Of a stretch of 64,000 bases of DNA, positions 32,168-40,108 are shown piece by piece (the stretch's first letter is position 1; each line of letters starts with the position of its first letter). Source of the DNA: BOG-908 sp963751795 (GTDB lineage Bacteria; Pseudomonadota; Alphaproteobacteria; Acetobacterales; Acetobacteraceae); the NCBI GenBank assembly GCA_963751795.1, contig CAVVVI010000002.1, forward strand, positions 558,001-622,000, written 5' to 3'. A program made the position numbers and the translations under genes. Under the pieces are notes generated by a model. It was given only the letters and a program-made list of their open reading frames with translations, did no database searches and was not told the origin of the DNA.

Positions 32168-34083
32168 GCGGCGGCTTCCGTGCTGGGGGTGGGCTCGGCG
32201 GGAACACGGGTCATCTCGGGCACCAGCGCCGCGATGGCGTCCAGCGCCGGCTGCATAGCGCCGGCATGGCAGAAGGCCGCCATCGCGTCGATGGCGCGGC
32301 CGACCGCCACCAGATCCACCGTGCGGGGCACCGCCATCAGCAGGCCGGGATGGGCGGTGGGCACCGGCGGTTCGCTGCCGTGGAACAGCTCCTCGAACAG
32401 CTTCTCGCCCGGGCGCAGGCCGGTATAGGCGATCGCCACATCCTGCTCCGGCCGCAGCCCGGCCAGGCGGATCATCTGCCGCGCCAGATCGACGATGCGC
32501 ACCGGTTCGCCCATGTCGAGCACGAAGATGCCGCCCTCCGGCGTGCCGCCACCCGGATCGGCCGCGTCCTGCATGCCGGCCACGCAGGCCTGCAGCACCA
32601 GGCTGACCGCCTCGCGCACCGTCATGAAATAGCGCTGCATGTCCGGGTGCGTCACGGTCAGCGGGCCGCCGCGTTCCAGCTGGCGGCGGAACAGCGGCAC
32701 CACGCTGCCGGTGCTGCCCAGCACGTTGCCGAAGCGTACAGTCACGCAGCGCAGGCCGGCGCCGTGCTGGCGGGCGGCGATGTCGAGCGCCTGGCAATAC
32801 ATCTCGGCCACCCGCTTGCTGGCCCCCATCAGGCTGCTCGGGTTCACCGCCTTGTCGGTGCTCACCAGCACCAGGGCGGCCGCCCCGCAGGAAGCGGCCG
32901 CATCGGCCACGATACGAGTGCCCGCTACGTTGGTCAGCAGGCCTTCCAGCGGGTTGGCTTCCACCATCGGGACGTGCTTCAGCGCGGCGGCGTGGAACAC
33001 CAAAGCCGGCGCGGCCGCGGCGAATACGGTGCCGATGCGGCCGGCATCGCGCACGTCGGCGATCACCGGCTGGCGCGCCACGCCGGGCGACAGCTCGCCC
33101 AACTCCACGTCGATCTGCCACAGCGCGTATTCGCTCTGGTCCAGCAGCACGAGCAGCGACGGGCCGAGGGCTGCCACCTGGCGCGCCAGCTCGCTGCCGA
33201 TGCTGCCGCCGGCGCCGGTCACCAGCACGCATTTGCCGGCCACCAGCCGCGCCATGCCGGCCAGGTCCAGCCGCACCTGCGGCCGGTTCAGCAGATCCTC
33301 GATGGCCACCGGCCGCAGCTCGATGCGCTCGGCGGCCGTCAGTGCCGTGGGGCGCGGCGCACGGCGCACCGGTATGCCGGCCGCCTCGGCGTCGGCGATC
33401 AGGGCGGCCAGCGGTGCGCCCAGGAAATCCGGCTCGGTCACCACCAGGCCGGAGGGCGCGCGGCGGGTGCCGGCCAGCCGGGCCAAGATCTCGCGCGTCT
33501 GCCCCACCGTGCCCAGGATCGGCAGGTTGTGCATGCGCCGGCCCGCCTGGCGGTCGGCCAGCGCCAGCAGCCCCACCACGCGCAGCCCGGTGGTGGCGTC
33601 GGCGGAAGCGGCCCGGATGAACGCGTCGGCGGCATCGCCCGCGCCCACCAGCACCACGCGCTGCAGCGCCGGATCGTCGGAATGCCGCCGCGCCCGGCCG
33701 CGATACAGCCGGTAGCCCAGGCGCGGCGCGCCCAGCAGCACCATCAGTGTCATGGCATGGATGATCGGAAAGGTGGTGGTGGGCAGGCGGTAGCCGGTGA
33801 GCACCAGCAGCACGGAGAACAGCGCCGAGCAGGCGATGCTGCCGCCCATCACGCCGATCAGGTCGGCCAGGCCCGCGAACCGCCAGTATTGCTGCGACAG
33901 GCGGAACGGAAGGCCGCCCAGCAGCAGCGTGATGCCGCCGCCGGCCAGGAACCATAGCGGATGCAGCAGCCCGCCCTGCGGATCGGCGATCCAGCGGGCC
34001 AGGGGGGCGCTGGCGGCGGCCAGGCCGCCATCCAGCGCCACGTTGACCAGGATGCGGCTGGCCGATCGCGGAAACAGGTTCAC
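32164..34083 (-). CDS. Membrane-anchored nucleotide-sugar dehydratase/epimerase (WbpM/CapD-like)
   Basis: A 639-residue protein. About four N-terminal membrane helices (residues 10-115) precede a CoA-binding-like domain (RVVLVGAGDAADAFIRAA). The catalytic SDR domain then has the NAD-binding GAGGSIGSELARQ, HAAALKHVPMVE, STDKAVNPSSLMGASKRVAE (variant of the SxDKAVxPxxxMGxxK catalytic segment) and LRPGEKLFEEL. WbpM-type enzymes act as 4,6-dehydratases on UDP-GlcNAc for surface glycans. It is coupled to the DegT aminotransferase. Confidence 0.9.
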   Translation of the reverse strand: MNLFPRSASRILVNVALDGGLAAASAPLARWIADPQGGLLHPLWFLAGGGITLLLGGLPFRLSQQYWRFAGLADLIGVMGGSIACSALFSVLLVLTGYRLPTTTFPIIHAMTLMVLLGAPRLGYRLYRGRARRHSDDPALQRVVLVGAGDAADAFIRAASADATTGLRVVGLLALADRQAGRRMHNLPILGTVGQTREILARLAGTRRAPSGLVVTEPDFLGAPLAALIADAEAAGIPVRRAPRPTALTAAERIELRPVAIEDLLNRPQVRLDLAGMARLVAGKCVLVTGAGGSIGSELARQVAALGPSLLVLLDQSEYALWQIDVELGELSPGVARQPVIADVRDAGRIGTVFAAAAPALVFHAAALKHVPMVEANPLEGLLTNVAGTRIVADAAASCGAAALVLVSTDKAVNPSSLMGASKRVAEMYCQALDIAARQHGAGLRCVTVRFGNVLGSTGSVVPLFRRQLERGGPLTVTHPDMQRYFMTVREAVSLVLQACVAGMQDAADPGGGTPEGGIFVLDMGEPVRIVDLARQMIRLAGLRPEQDVAIAYTGLRPGEKLFEELFHGSEPPVPTAHPGLLMAVPRTVDLVAVGRAIDAMAAFCHAGAMQPALDAIAALVPEMTRVPAEPTPSTEAAA

Positions 34084-34153
34084 CGGGCCGGGTATAGGCG
34101 ACCGCCCGGCGTTTGAAAAAAGGAAAGCGTCGGCACGGGCAGCCCGGCGCGGC

Positions 34154-34807
34154 TCAGGCGATCGTCACCCGCAGGTCCGACAGCCCGTCCACATGCGCGT
34201 GCAGCCGCGCGCCGCGCTGCACCGGGCCCACTTTCTCCGGCGTGCCGGTGAAGATCAGGTCGCCCGGCTGCAGCGTCACGTAGGTGGACAGCTCGGCAAT
34301 GATCTCCGGCACGCTCCAGATCATCTGGCCGAGGTCGCTGCTCTGCCTCACCGCGTCGTCCACCTTCACCCAGATCGCGGCACCGCCGAGCGCGCCGGCC
34401 TGTGCCGCGGGTGTCAGCGCGCCGCAGGGCGCCGAATGGTCGAAGCCCTTGGCCATGTCCCACGGCCGGCCGCCCTTCTTCGCCTCGGCCTGCAGATCGC
34501 GCCGCGTCATGTCCAGCCCCACCGCGTAGCCGAACACCACGCCTTCGGCCTGATCGGCTGCGATTGCCGTGGCCTCGGCGCCGATCGCCACCACCAGCTC
34601 CACCTCGTGCTCGAAGGCGGCGGTGCGCGGCGGGTAGGGCACGCTGCCCCCATCCTGCACGATGGCGTCGGCCGGCTTGCTGAAGAAGAACGGCTTCTGG
34701 CGGTCCGGATCGCCGCCCATCTCAAGGGCATGCGCCCGGTAATTCTGGCCGACGCAGTAGATGCGCCGCACTGCGAAATCGGCGCCGCCGTTGACGGGAA
34801 GGTGCAT
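34154..34807 (-). CDS. Fumarylacetoacetate hydrolase (FAH) family protein
   Basis: A 217-residue FAH-fold enzyme. Family features are RRIYCVGQNYRAHA, KPFFFSKPADAIV, the metal-binding FEHEVELVVAIG (Glu-x-Glu), GYAVGLDMTRRDLQ, KGFDHSAPCGA and DLIFTGTPEKVGPV. Members hydrolyse or decarboxylate acylpyruvates and related diketo acids (YcgM/FAHD1 type). It is separate from the true fumarylacetoacetase gene at 36281. The start ATG is 34807; the open frame upstream is not family-like. It is downstream of the CoA transferase genes on the same strand. Confidence 0.88.
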   Translation of the reverse strand: MHLPVNGGADFAVRRIYCVGQNYRAHALEMGGDPDRQKPFFFSKPADAIVQDGGSVPYPPRTAAFEHEVELVVAIGAEATAIAADQAEGVVFGYAVGLDMTRRDLQAEAKKGGRPWDMAKGFDHSAPCGALTPAAQAGALGGAAIWVKVDDAVRQSSDLGQMIWSVPEIIAELSTYVTLQPGDLIFTGTPEKVGPVQRGARLHAHVDGLSDLRVTIA

Positions 34808-34877
34808 GGTTGGAGCCTCGTGCAAGGGAGTTGAGGACGATCCGGCAGCCTCCGCCGGAACAGGCAGCCGCCCGAAC

Positions 34878-35516
34878 CTACATCGGCCTGAGGCGCGCCC
34901 CGGTGCGCGCTTGCAGGAACGCGAAATCCACGCCGGCGGCCAGTTCGCGCACCACCAGCTCGGCACCAATATCGATCACCGCCAGCTCGGTATAGATCCG
35001 CCGCACCACGCCGGGTGCGGTCAGCGGATAAGTGCAGCGCTCGACGATCCGCGGCTCGCCTTGCTTGGTGGTGTGCTCCATCAGCACCCACACCTGCTTG
35101 GCGCCGGCGGCCAGGTCCATCGCACCGCCCACCGCCGGGGCGCGGCTGGGCTCGTCGGTGGTCCAGTTGGCCAGATCGCCCGCGGCCGAGACCTGGAAGG
35201 CGCCCAGCAGCGCGTAATCGAGGTGGCCGCCGCGCATCATCATGAAGGCGTCGTTGTGATGGAAGATCGCTGCACCCGGCAGCAGCGTCACCGGCTTCTT
35301 GCCGGCGTTGGTCAGGTCCGGATCTTCCTGCCCGGGCGCCGGGGCCGGGCCCACGCCCAGCAGGCCGTTCTCGCTATGCAGCACGATCTCGCGGCCGGGC
35401 ACCTGGTGGTTGGCCACCAAAGTCGGCAGGCCGATGCCGAGGTTGATGTAGGCGCCTTCCGGAAGGTCCCGCGCGGCGCGGGCGGCGATGCGGTTGCGGG
35501 CGTCGAGGTCGCTCAT
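34878..35516 (-). CDS. scoB: 3-oxoacid CoA-transferase subunit B
   Basis: A 212-residue beta subunit. The catalytic glutamate is in the family motif LHSENGLLGVG, following INLGIGLPTLVANH; the segment GGAMDLAAGAKQVWVLMEHT is also conserved. It forms acetoacetyl-CoA from acetoacetate with succinyl-CoA (or acetyl-CoA). The ATG 35516 overlaps the subunit A stop by four bases. With FahA nearby, acetoacetate from tyrosine breakdown is a likely substrate. An atoA/pcaJ-type specificity cannot be excluded from sequence. Confidence 0.9.
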   Translation of the reverse strand: MSDLDARNRIAARAARDLPEGAYINLGIGLPTLVANHQVPGREIVLHSENGLLGVGPAPAPGQEDPDLTNAGKKPVTLLPGAAIFHHNDAFMMMRGGHLDYALLGAFQVSAAGDLANWTTDEPSRAPAVGGAMDLAAGAKQVWVLMEHTTKQGEPRIVERCTYPLTAPGVVRRIYTELAVIDIGAELVVRELAAGVDFAFLQARTGARLRPM

Positions 35517-36178
35517 TCCGGGCACTGCCATACACGATCGACGTAGATGCCGGGTGTCACCACGTGCTCGGGGTCGATCGCGCCCAGCTCCACGATATGG
35601 CGCACCTGCGCGATGGTGAGCGCCGCGGCCGGCGCCATCACCGGGCCGAAATTGCGCGCCGAGGCGTGGTAGGTGAGGTTGCCCCAGCGGTCGCCGCACT
35701 CGCCCTTGATCAGCGCCACGTCGCCGCGCAGCGGGTGTTCCAGCACGTAGGTCTGCCCGTCGATCTCGCGCGTCTCGCGGCCTTCGGCCAGGCGCGTGCC
35801 CACGCCGGTGCGCACGTAGAACGCGCCGATGCCGGCCCCGCCCGCCCGGATGCGCTCGCTGAGCGTGCCCTGCGGCACCAGCTCCAGCTCGATCTTGCCG
35901 GCCCGCCACATGTCGTCGAACACCATCGAGCCTACCGTGCGCGGAAACGAGCAGACGATGCGCCGCACCCGGCCGAGCTGCATGAGGCCCGAGATACCCC
36001 GCGTGCCCACGCCGGCGTTGTTGCTGATGATCACGAGGTCCCGCACGCCGGCTTCCTGGACGCCGTCCAGCAGCGCAAACGGCATGCCGGCCTCGCCGAA
36101 GCCGCCGACCAGGATGGTGGCACCATCGCCGATGCCGGCCAGCGCGGCAGCCAGCTCGCCTACTCTTTTGTCGATCAA
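35513..36178 (-). CDS. scoA: 3-oxoacid CoA-transferase subunit A
   Basis: A 221-residue alpha subunit: GATILVGGFGEAGMPFALLD (oxyanion glycine-rich segment), DLVIISNNAGVG, GKIELELVPQGTLSERIRAG, FYVRTGVGT and KGECGDRWGNLTYH. The likely start is a TTG at 36176-36178, about ten bases after AGGGAG; an upstream in-frame ATG at 36205 would add nine residues. It is divergent from fahA with about 100 bases between them, which probably holds both promoters. Confidence 0.9.
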   Translation of the reverse strand: MIDKRVGELAAALAGIGDGATILVGGFGEAGMPFALLDGVQEAGVRDLVIISNNAGVGTRGISGLMQLGRVRRIVCSFPRTVGSMVFDDMWRAGKIELELVPQGTLSERIRAGGAGIGAFYVRTGVGTRLAEGRETREIDGQTYVLEHPLRGDVALIKGECGDRWGNLTYHASARNFGPVMAPAAALTIAQVRHIVELGAIDPEHVVTPGIYVDRVWQCPE

Positions 36179-36280
36179 ACCGGCGCGTCTCCCTGGCGGC
36201 ACCATCGCCCATGCGGGCGGGCTTGCGCAATTGCCGGCCCGCTGGGCAGTCTCCCGCGCAAAACGGCGGGGGCGCGCGCG

Positions 36281-37534
36281 ATGGAACACCGGATCGAGGC
36301 CGGGCGGGCAAGCTGGGTGGCCGTCGCCAACGATCCGGCCTGCGACTTCCCGATCCAGAACCTGCCTTTCGGCATCTTCTCCACGCCGGCTGCGCCCGAG
36401 CCCCGGGTCGGCGTGGCGATCGGCGACCTGATCGCCGACCTGCCGGCGCTGCACGCGGCCGGGCTGCTGCCCGGCCCCGCCGCAGCCTACGCCGCGCCCA
36501 GCCTGAACGCGCTGATGACGCAGGGCCGGCCGGCCTGGCGCCAGCTGCGGGCCAGGCTCGCCGGGCTGCTGGATACCGCCAGCACGCTGCCGGACGCCTT
36601 GCGCCGCAGCGCGTTCGTGCCCCAGGCCGGGGCCACGCTGCATCTGCCGGTGGCGGTGGCCAATTACACGGATTTCTACAGCTCCCGCCATCACGCGCAG
36701 AACGTGGGCGCCCTGTTCCGCGACCCCGAACGCGCGCTGAACCCGAACTGGCTGGAAATCCCGGTGGGCTACCATGGCCGCGCCTCCTCGGTGGTGGTCA
36801 GCGGCACGCCGGTGCGCCGGCCGATGGGCCAGATCAAGCCGCCCGATGCGCCCCGCCCGGAACTGGCCGCCTGCGCGGCGCTGGATTTCGAGCTCGAGCT
36901 GGGCGCCGTGGTCGGCGTGCCCACCATGCTGGGCGAGCGCGTGAGCATCGCCGAAGCCGAGGCGCACATCTTCGGCGTGGTGCTGCTGAACGATTGGAGC
37001 GCGCGCGACATCCAGCGCTGGGAGGCGCAGCCGCTGGGCCCGTTCAACGCCAAGAACTTCGCCACCTCCATCTCCCCCTGGGTAGTGCCGCTGGATGCGC
37101 TCGAGCCGTTCCGCTGCGCGCAGCCCACGCAGGATCCGCCGCCACTCGGCTACTTGGCCCCACCCGGCCCGCAAGGCTTCGCCATCGCGCTGGAAGTGGA
37201 CCTGCAGCCCGAAGGCGGGCCGCCGCACACCGTGGTGCGCACCGATTTCAGCCACATGTATTGGTCAATGGCGCAGCAGCTCACCCACCATACGGTCGGC
37301 GGCTGCAACCTGGCCGTGGGCGACCTGCTCGGCTCGGGCACCATCAGCGGCCCCACGCCGGAATCGTGCGGCTGCCTGCTGGAGCAGACCGCCAATGGCA
37401 CGCGGCCACTCCCGGGGCTGGCGCGGACCTACCTGCAGGATGGTGACACGGTGACGCTGCGCGGCTATGCGCAGGGCGACGGCTACCGCATCGCCCTGGG
37501 CGCGTGCGCCGGGCGTGTGCTGCCCGCGCATTAG
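36281..37534 (+). CDS. fahA: Fumarylacetoacetase
   Basis: A 417-residue FahA, the last enzyme of tyrosine degradation, which splits fumarylacetoacetate to fumarate and acetoacetate. An N-terminal SH3-like domain (FPIQNLPFGIFST) precedes the catalytic fold. Active-site segments are NYTDFYSSRHHAQNVG (Asp ligand and His base), DFELELGAVVG (Glu ligand), LLNDWSARDIQRWE and FNAKNFATSISPWVV. Product acetoacetate could be activated by the divergently encoded CoA transferase. Other tyrosine-pathway genes (hpd, hmgA, maiA) are not in the window. The ATG is at 36281. Confidence 0.95.
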   Translation: MEHRIEAGRASWVAVANDPACDFPIQNLPFGIFSTPAAPEPRVGVAIGDLIADLPALHAAGLLPGPAAAYAAPSLNALMTQGRPAWRQLRARLAGLLDTASTLPDALRRSAFVPQAGATLHLPVAVANYTDFYSSRHHAQNVGALFRDPERALNPNWLEIPVGYHGRASSVVVSGTPVRRPMGQIKPPDAPRPELAACAALDFELELGAVVGVPTMLGERVSIAEAEAHIFGVVLLNDWSARDIQRWEAQPLGPFNAKNFATSISPWVVPLDALEPFRCAQPTQDPPPLGYLAPPGPQGFAIALEVDLQPEGGPPHTVVRTDFSHMYWSMAQQLTHHTVGGCNLAVGDLLGSGTISGPTPESCGCLLEQTANGTRPLPGLARTYLQDGDTVTLRGYAQGDGYRIALGACAGRVLPAH

Positions 37535-37576
37535 CGCGGCGGACCGGCCGCCCTACCTTAGTTTGGAGACTTCCTC

Positions 37577-38287
37577 ATGCGTCATGAAAACCGCGCCGCC
37601 GACGCGCTGCGCACCGTCTCCATCGAGCCCGGCTTCTCGCACCACGCCGAAGGCAGCTGCCTGATCCGCATGGGCGGCACCGAAGTGCTGTGCACCGCCA
37701 GCGTGGAGCCCAAGGTGCCGCCCTTCATGCGCGGCAAGGGGCTGGGCTGGGTGACGGCGGAGTACGGCATGCTGCCGCGCGCCACCCACACGCGCGGCGA
37801 CCGCGAGGCGGCACGCGGTAAGCAGAGCGGCCGCACGCAGGAGATCCAGCGGCTGATCGGCCGCAGCCTGCGCGCGGTGACGGACCGCCAGGCGATGGGC
37901 GAGCTGACCGTGGCGCTGGATTGCGACGTGCTGAACGCCGATGGCGGCACACGTTGCGCCAGCATCACCGGCGCCTTCGTGGCGCTCACCCTGGCCTTCC
38001 GCAAGCTGGTCGATAGCCGGGTGATCGCCGCCGTGCCGCTGCGCGGCCAGGTGGCGGCCGTCTCCTGCGGGCTGGTCGCCGGCGCCGCGCTGCTGGATCT
38101 GGACTACGCCGAAGACAGCGGCGCCGAGGCGGACGCCAATTTCGTGCTGACGCAGGACGGCATCGTGGAAATCCAGGGCACCGCCGAGCAGTCGCCGTTC
38201 AGCGAGGCGCAGTTCTTGGAGCTGCTCGCCCTGGCCAAGGCCGGCACGGCGCGGCTGTTTGAGGCGCAGCGCCAGGCGCTGGCTTGA
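37577..38287 (+). CDS. rph: Ribonuclease PH
   Basis: A 236-residue phosphorolytic 3'-5' exoribonuclease that trims tRNA 3' ends. Typical blocks are GSCLIRMGGTEVLCTASVE, AEYGMLPRATHTR, QEIQRLIGRSLRAV, LDCDVLNADGGTRCASITGA and DYAEDSGAEADANFVLT. The length matches the family (about 238). Its stop overlaps the start of rdgB by four bases, a common rph-rdgB operon. Confidence 0.96.
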   Translation: MRHENRAADALRTVSIEPGFSHHAEGSCLIRMGGTEVLCTASVEPKVPPFMRGKGLGWVTAEYGMLPRATHTRGDREAARGKQSGRTQEIQRLIGRSLRAVTDRQAMGELTVALDCDVLNADGGTRCASITGAFVALTLAFRKLVDSRVIAAVPLRGQVAAVSCGLVAGAALLDLDYAEDSGAEADANFVLTQDGIVEIQGTAEQSPFSEAQFLELLALAKAGTARLFEAQRQALA

Positions 38288-38893
38288 GGCGGCTCGAGCC
38301 CGGCAGCCGGCTGGTTCTGGCCAGCCACAATGCCGGCAAATTACGCGAGATCGCGGCCCTGGTGACGCCGTACGGCATGACTGCTGTAGGCGCGGCGGCG
38401 CTGGGGCTGGAGGAGCCGGAAGAGACCGCGCCCGACTTCACCGGCAACGCCCAGATCAAGGCGCTGGCCGCCGCGCGCGCCACCGGCCTGCCGGCGCTGG
38501 CCGACGATTTCGGGCTTCTGCGTGGCGGCCTTGGGCGGCGCGCCCGGTGTGCTCTCCGCCCGCTGGGCCGGCCCGCAGCGCGATTTCGCCGCGGCCATGG
38601 CCCGCGTGCAGGAAGCCCGCGCGGGCCTGGCCGATGCACGGGCCTGGTTCGTCTGCGTGCTGTGCCTGGGCTGGCCGGATGGCGAGACGGCCAGCTTCCT
38701 CGGCCGCGTGGAAGGCAGCGTCGCCTGGCCGCCGCGGGGCGAGCGCGGCTTCGGCTACGATCCGATGTTCGTCCCGGCCGACTCCGCGCAGACTTATGGC
38801 GAGATGGAGCCCGCCGCCAAGCACGCCAGCAGCCACCGTGCGCGCGCGATGGCGCAGCTGGCGGCCGCCTGCCTGCCCGCCGCCGGCTTCTAA
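38284..38893 (+). pseudogene. rdgB: Non-canonical purine NTP pyrophosphatase with a single-base frameshift
   Basis: Two frames make up a complete RdgB/HAM1 (about 202 residues), which hydrolyses dITP/XTP. Frame one gives RLVLASHNAGKLREI and ends at GLPALADDF. Frame two resumes with AALGGAPGVLSARWAGP and continues to GERGFGYDPMFVP and AAKHASSHRARA. Removing one T of the TTT at 38508-38510 restores the canonical ADDSG-x-C-VAALGGAPG segment. All family motifs persist on both sides, so the change is recent or a base-call error. It overlaps the rph stop. Confidence 0.88.
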
Positions 38894-38912
38894 GGCAGCC
38901 AGGCCGCAGGCG

Positions 38913-39353
38913 CTACGTGCGCCGGGCGCCGCTGCGGGCCGTGGTGCCTAGGCCAATCTTCTTGGCCAGGCGCGAACGGTGGCTCGCGTAATTGGGCGCG
39001 ACCATCGGGTAGTCCGCGGCCAGTCCCCACCGCTCCCGATACTGGTCGGGCGTCAGGTCATAGGCGGTTTTCAGGTGGCGCTTGAGCACCTTCAGCTTCT
39101 TGCCGTCTTCGAGGCAGACGATGTAGTCGGGAAACACCGATTTCTTCGCCGGCACGGCGGGCTGCCGGCGTTCCGGCGCCTTGGCGGGTGCCGCGACTGC
39201 CGGCGTCTCCTGGCCGATATTGCTCAGCGTGCGGAACACGTCGCGGATCAGGCCGGGCAGCTGCCCCGGCTCAATGGCGTTGTTGCCGACATGCGCGCTT
39301 ACGATCTGTGCCGTCAGCCCGAGCATATCCAGAGACACAGGCGTATCGGCCAT
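38913..39353 (-). CDS. mucR: MucR/Ros family transcriptional regulator
   Basis: A 146-residue regulator with the MucR fold. The C-terminal part DYIVCLEDGKKLKVLKRHLK, LTPDQYRERWGL and DYPMVAPNYASHRSRLAKKI is the Ros/MucR zinc-finger-like DNA-binding domain; here the finger cysteine pair is reduced to one Cys (CLED). An N-terminal helical region (MADTPVSLDMLGLTAQIVSA) and an Ala/Pro linker precede it. MucR binds AT-rich DNA and represses exopolysaccharide, motility and other genes in alphaproteobacteria. It is divergent from a tusA-like gene by 48 bases. Confidence 0.9.
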   Translation of the reverse strand: MADTPVSLDMLGLTAQIVSAHVGNNAIEPGQLPGLIRDVFRTLSNIGQETPAVAAPAKAPERRQPAVPAKKSVFPDYIVCLEDGKKLKVLKRHLKTAYDLTPDQYRERWGLAADYPMVAPNYASHRSRLAKKIGLGTTARSGARRT

Positions 39354-39401
39354 GATCGGCGACCCTTCAGTATTGGCGGTTCGAATCCTATAGGAGCGAA
39401 G

Positions 39402-39662
39402 ATGACCGCGCCGCAAGTTCCCGCAAGTCTAGCCGCAGACCTGGAAATCGACGTCTCCGCCGAACGCTGCCCCATGACCTTCGTGCGCACCCGCCTGGCG
39501 CTCGACCGGCTGCAGGCGGGCCAGAAGCTGGGCGTCACGCTGCGCGGGGCCGAGGCGGCGGCCAACGTGCCGGCCACCGCGCGGGCGCAGGGCCATGCGG
39601 TGCTGGATACGGCGGTGCTGCCCGATGGCCGGACGCGCGTGCTGCTTCGCAAAGGCGGCTGA
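39402..39662 (+). CDS. TusA/SirA-like sulfurtransferase
   Basis: An 86-residue TusA-fold protein. EIDVSAERCPMTFVRTRLAL contains the family CPxP-like motif (here CPM, C23), followed by LQAGQKLGVTLRG and the alpha-beta sandwich. The conserved second Pro of CPxP is replaced. TAGGAG at 39391-39396 supports the ATG at 39402. Such proteins relay sulfur for tRNA or cofactor thiolation. It is divergent from mucR. Confidence 0.75.
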   Translation: MTAPQVPASLAADLEIDVSAERCPMTFVRTRLALDRLQAGQKLGVTLRGAEAAANVPATARAQGHAVLDTAVLPDGRTRVLLRKGG

Positions 39663-39673
39663 GCCCGGGCCGC

Positions 39674-40108
39674 CTACTTCTCCAGGCTGCGGCTCAGCAC
39701 CAGCGCGTCGCTGCCATCGGCGTAGTAACCCTTCCGCCGGCCGATCTGCCGGTAGCCGAGCTGCTGGTACAAGCCGCGAGCGGCAGGGTTTCGGGTGCTC
39801 ACTTCGAGGAACATGCGCACCGCGCCGCGCAGCCGCGCCTCCTCGCCGGCCCGGGTGAGCAGCGCGGCGCCGAGCCCCTTCTGCCGCTGCTCGGGTACCA
39901 CGGCCACGGTCAGCACCTCGGCCTCGTCGGCGGCGAGCCGCGCCAGCAGCATGCCGCCCCGCGCATCGATCAGCCCGAACACGCCGGGCTGGCTGAGCTG
40001 GCCGGCGATGATGCGCTCGTCCCAGAACTCGTCTTCCGGAAAGGCCCGCGCATGGATGGCCGACAGCGCGGTGGCGTGCAGCGGGCCGGCTTTCTGCAGG
40101 GTGCTCAC
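39674..40108 (-). CDS. rimI: Ribosomal protein alanine N-acetyltransferase RimI
   Basis: A 144-residue GNAT enzyme. The acetyl-CoA loop is QRQKGLGAALL (about 74-84) after EVLTVAVVPE. The C-terminal part has FLEVSTRNPAARGLYQQLGY and RKGYYADGSDALVLSRSL, the RimI pattern with the C-terminal DALVL. It acetylates S18 N-terminal alanine. The last gene of the nfu-rutE-tsaB-rimI cluster, its ATG overlaps the tsaB stop by four bases; the tsaB-rimI pairing is widespread. Confidence 0.92.
   Translation of the reverse strand: MSTLQKAGPLHATALSAIHARAFPEDEFWDERIIAGQLSQPGVFGLIDARGGMLLARLAADEAEVLTVAVVPEQRQKGLGAALLTRAGEEARLRGAVRMFLEVSTRNPAARGLYQQLGYRQIGRRKGYYADGSDALVLSRSLEK

Noticed and set aside
32266..33957. 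A 563-codon open frame antisense to the WbpM-like gene
   Set aside because: The sense frame has membrane helices and SDR motifs; the antisense frame shows only low-complexity His/Gln/Arg composition.
39376..39392. A tRNA-like T-loop string (GGTTCGAATCC) upstream of the tusA-like gene
   Set aside because: The T-stem does not pair (GGCGG against CCTAT), no acceptor stem partner or anticodon arm is found upstream, and the region is the mucR start on the other strand.
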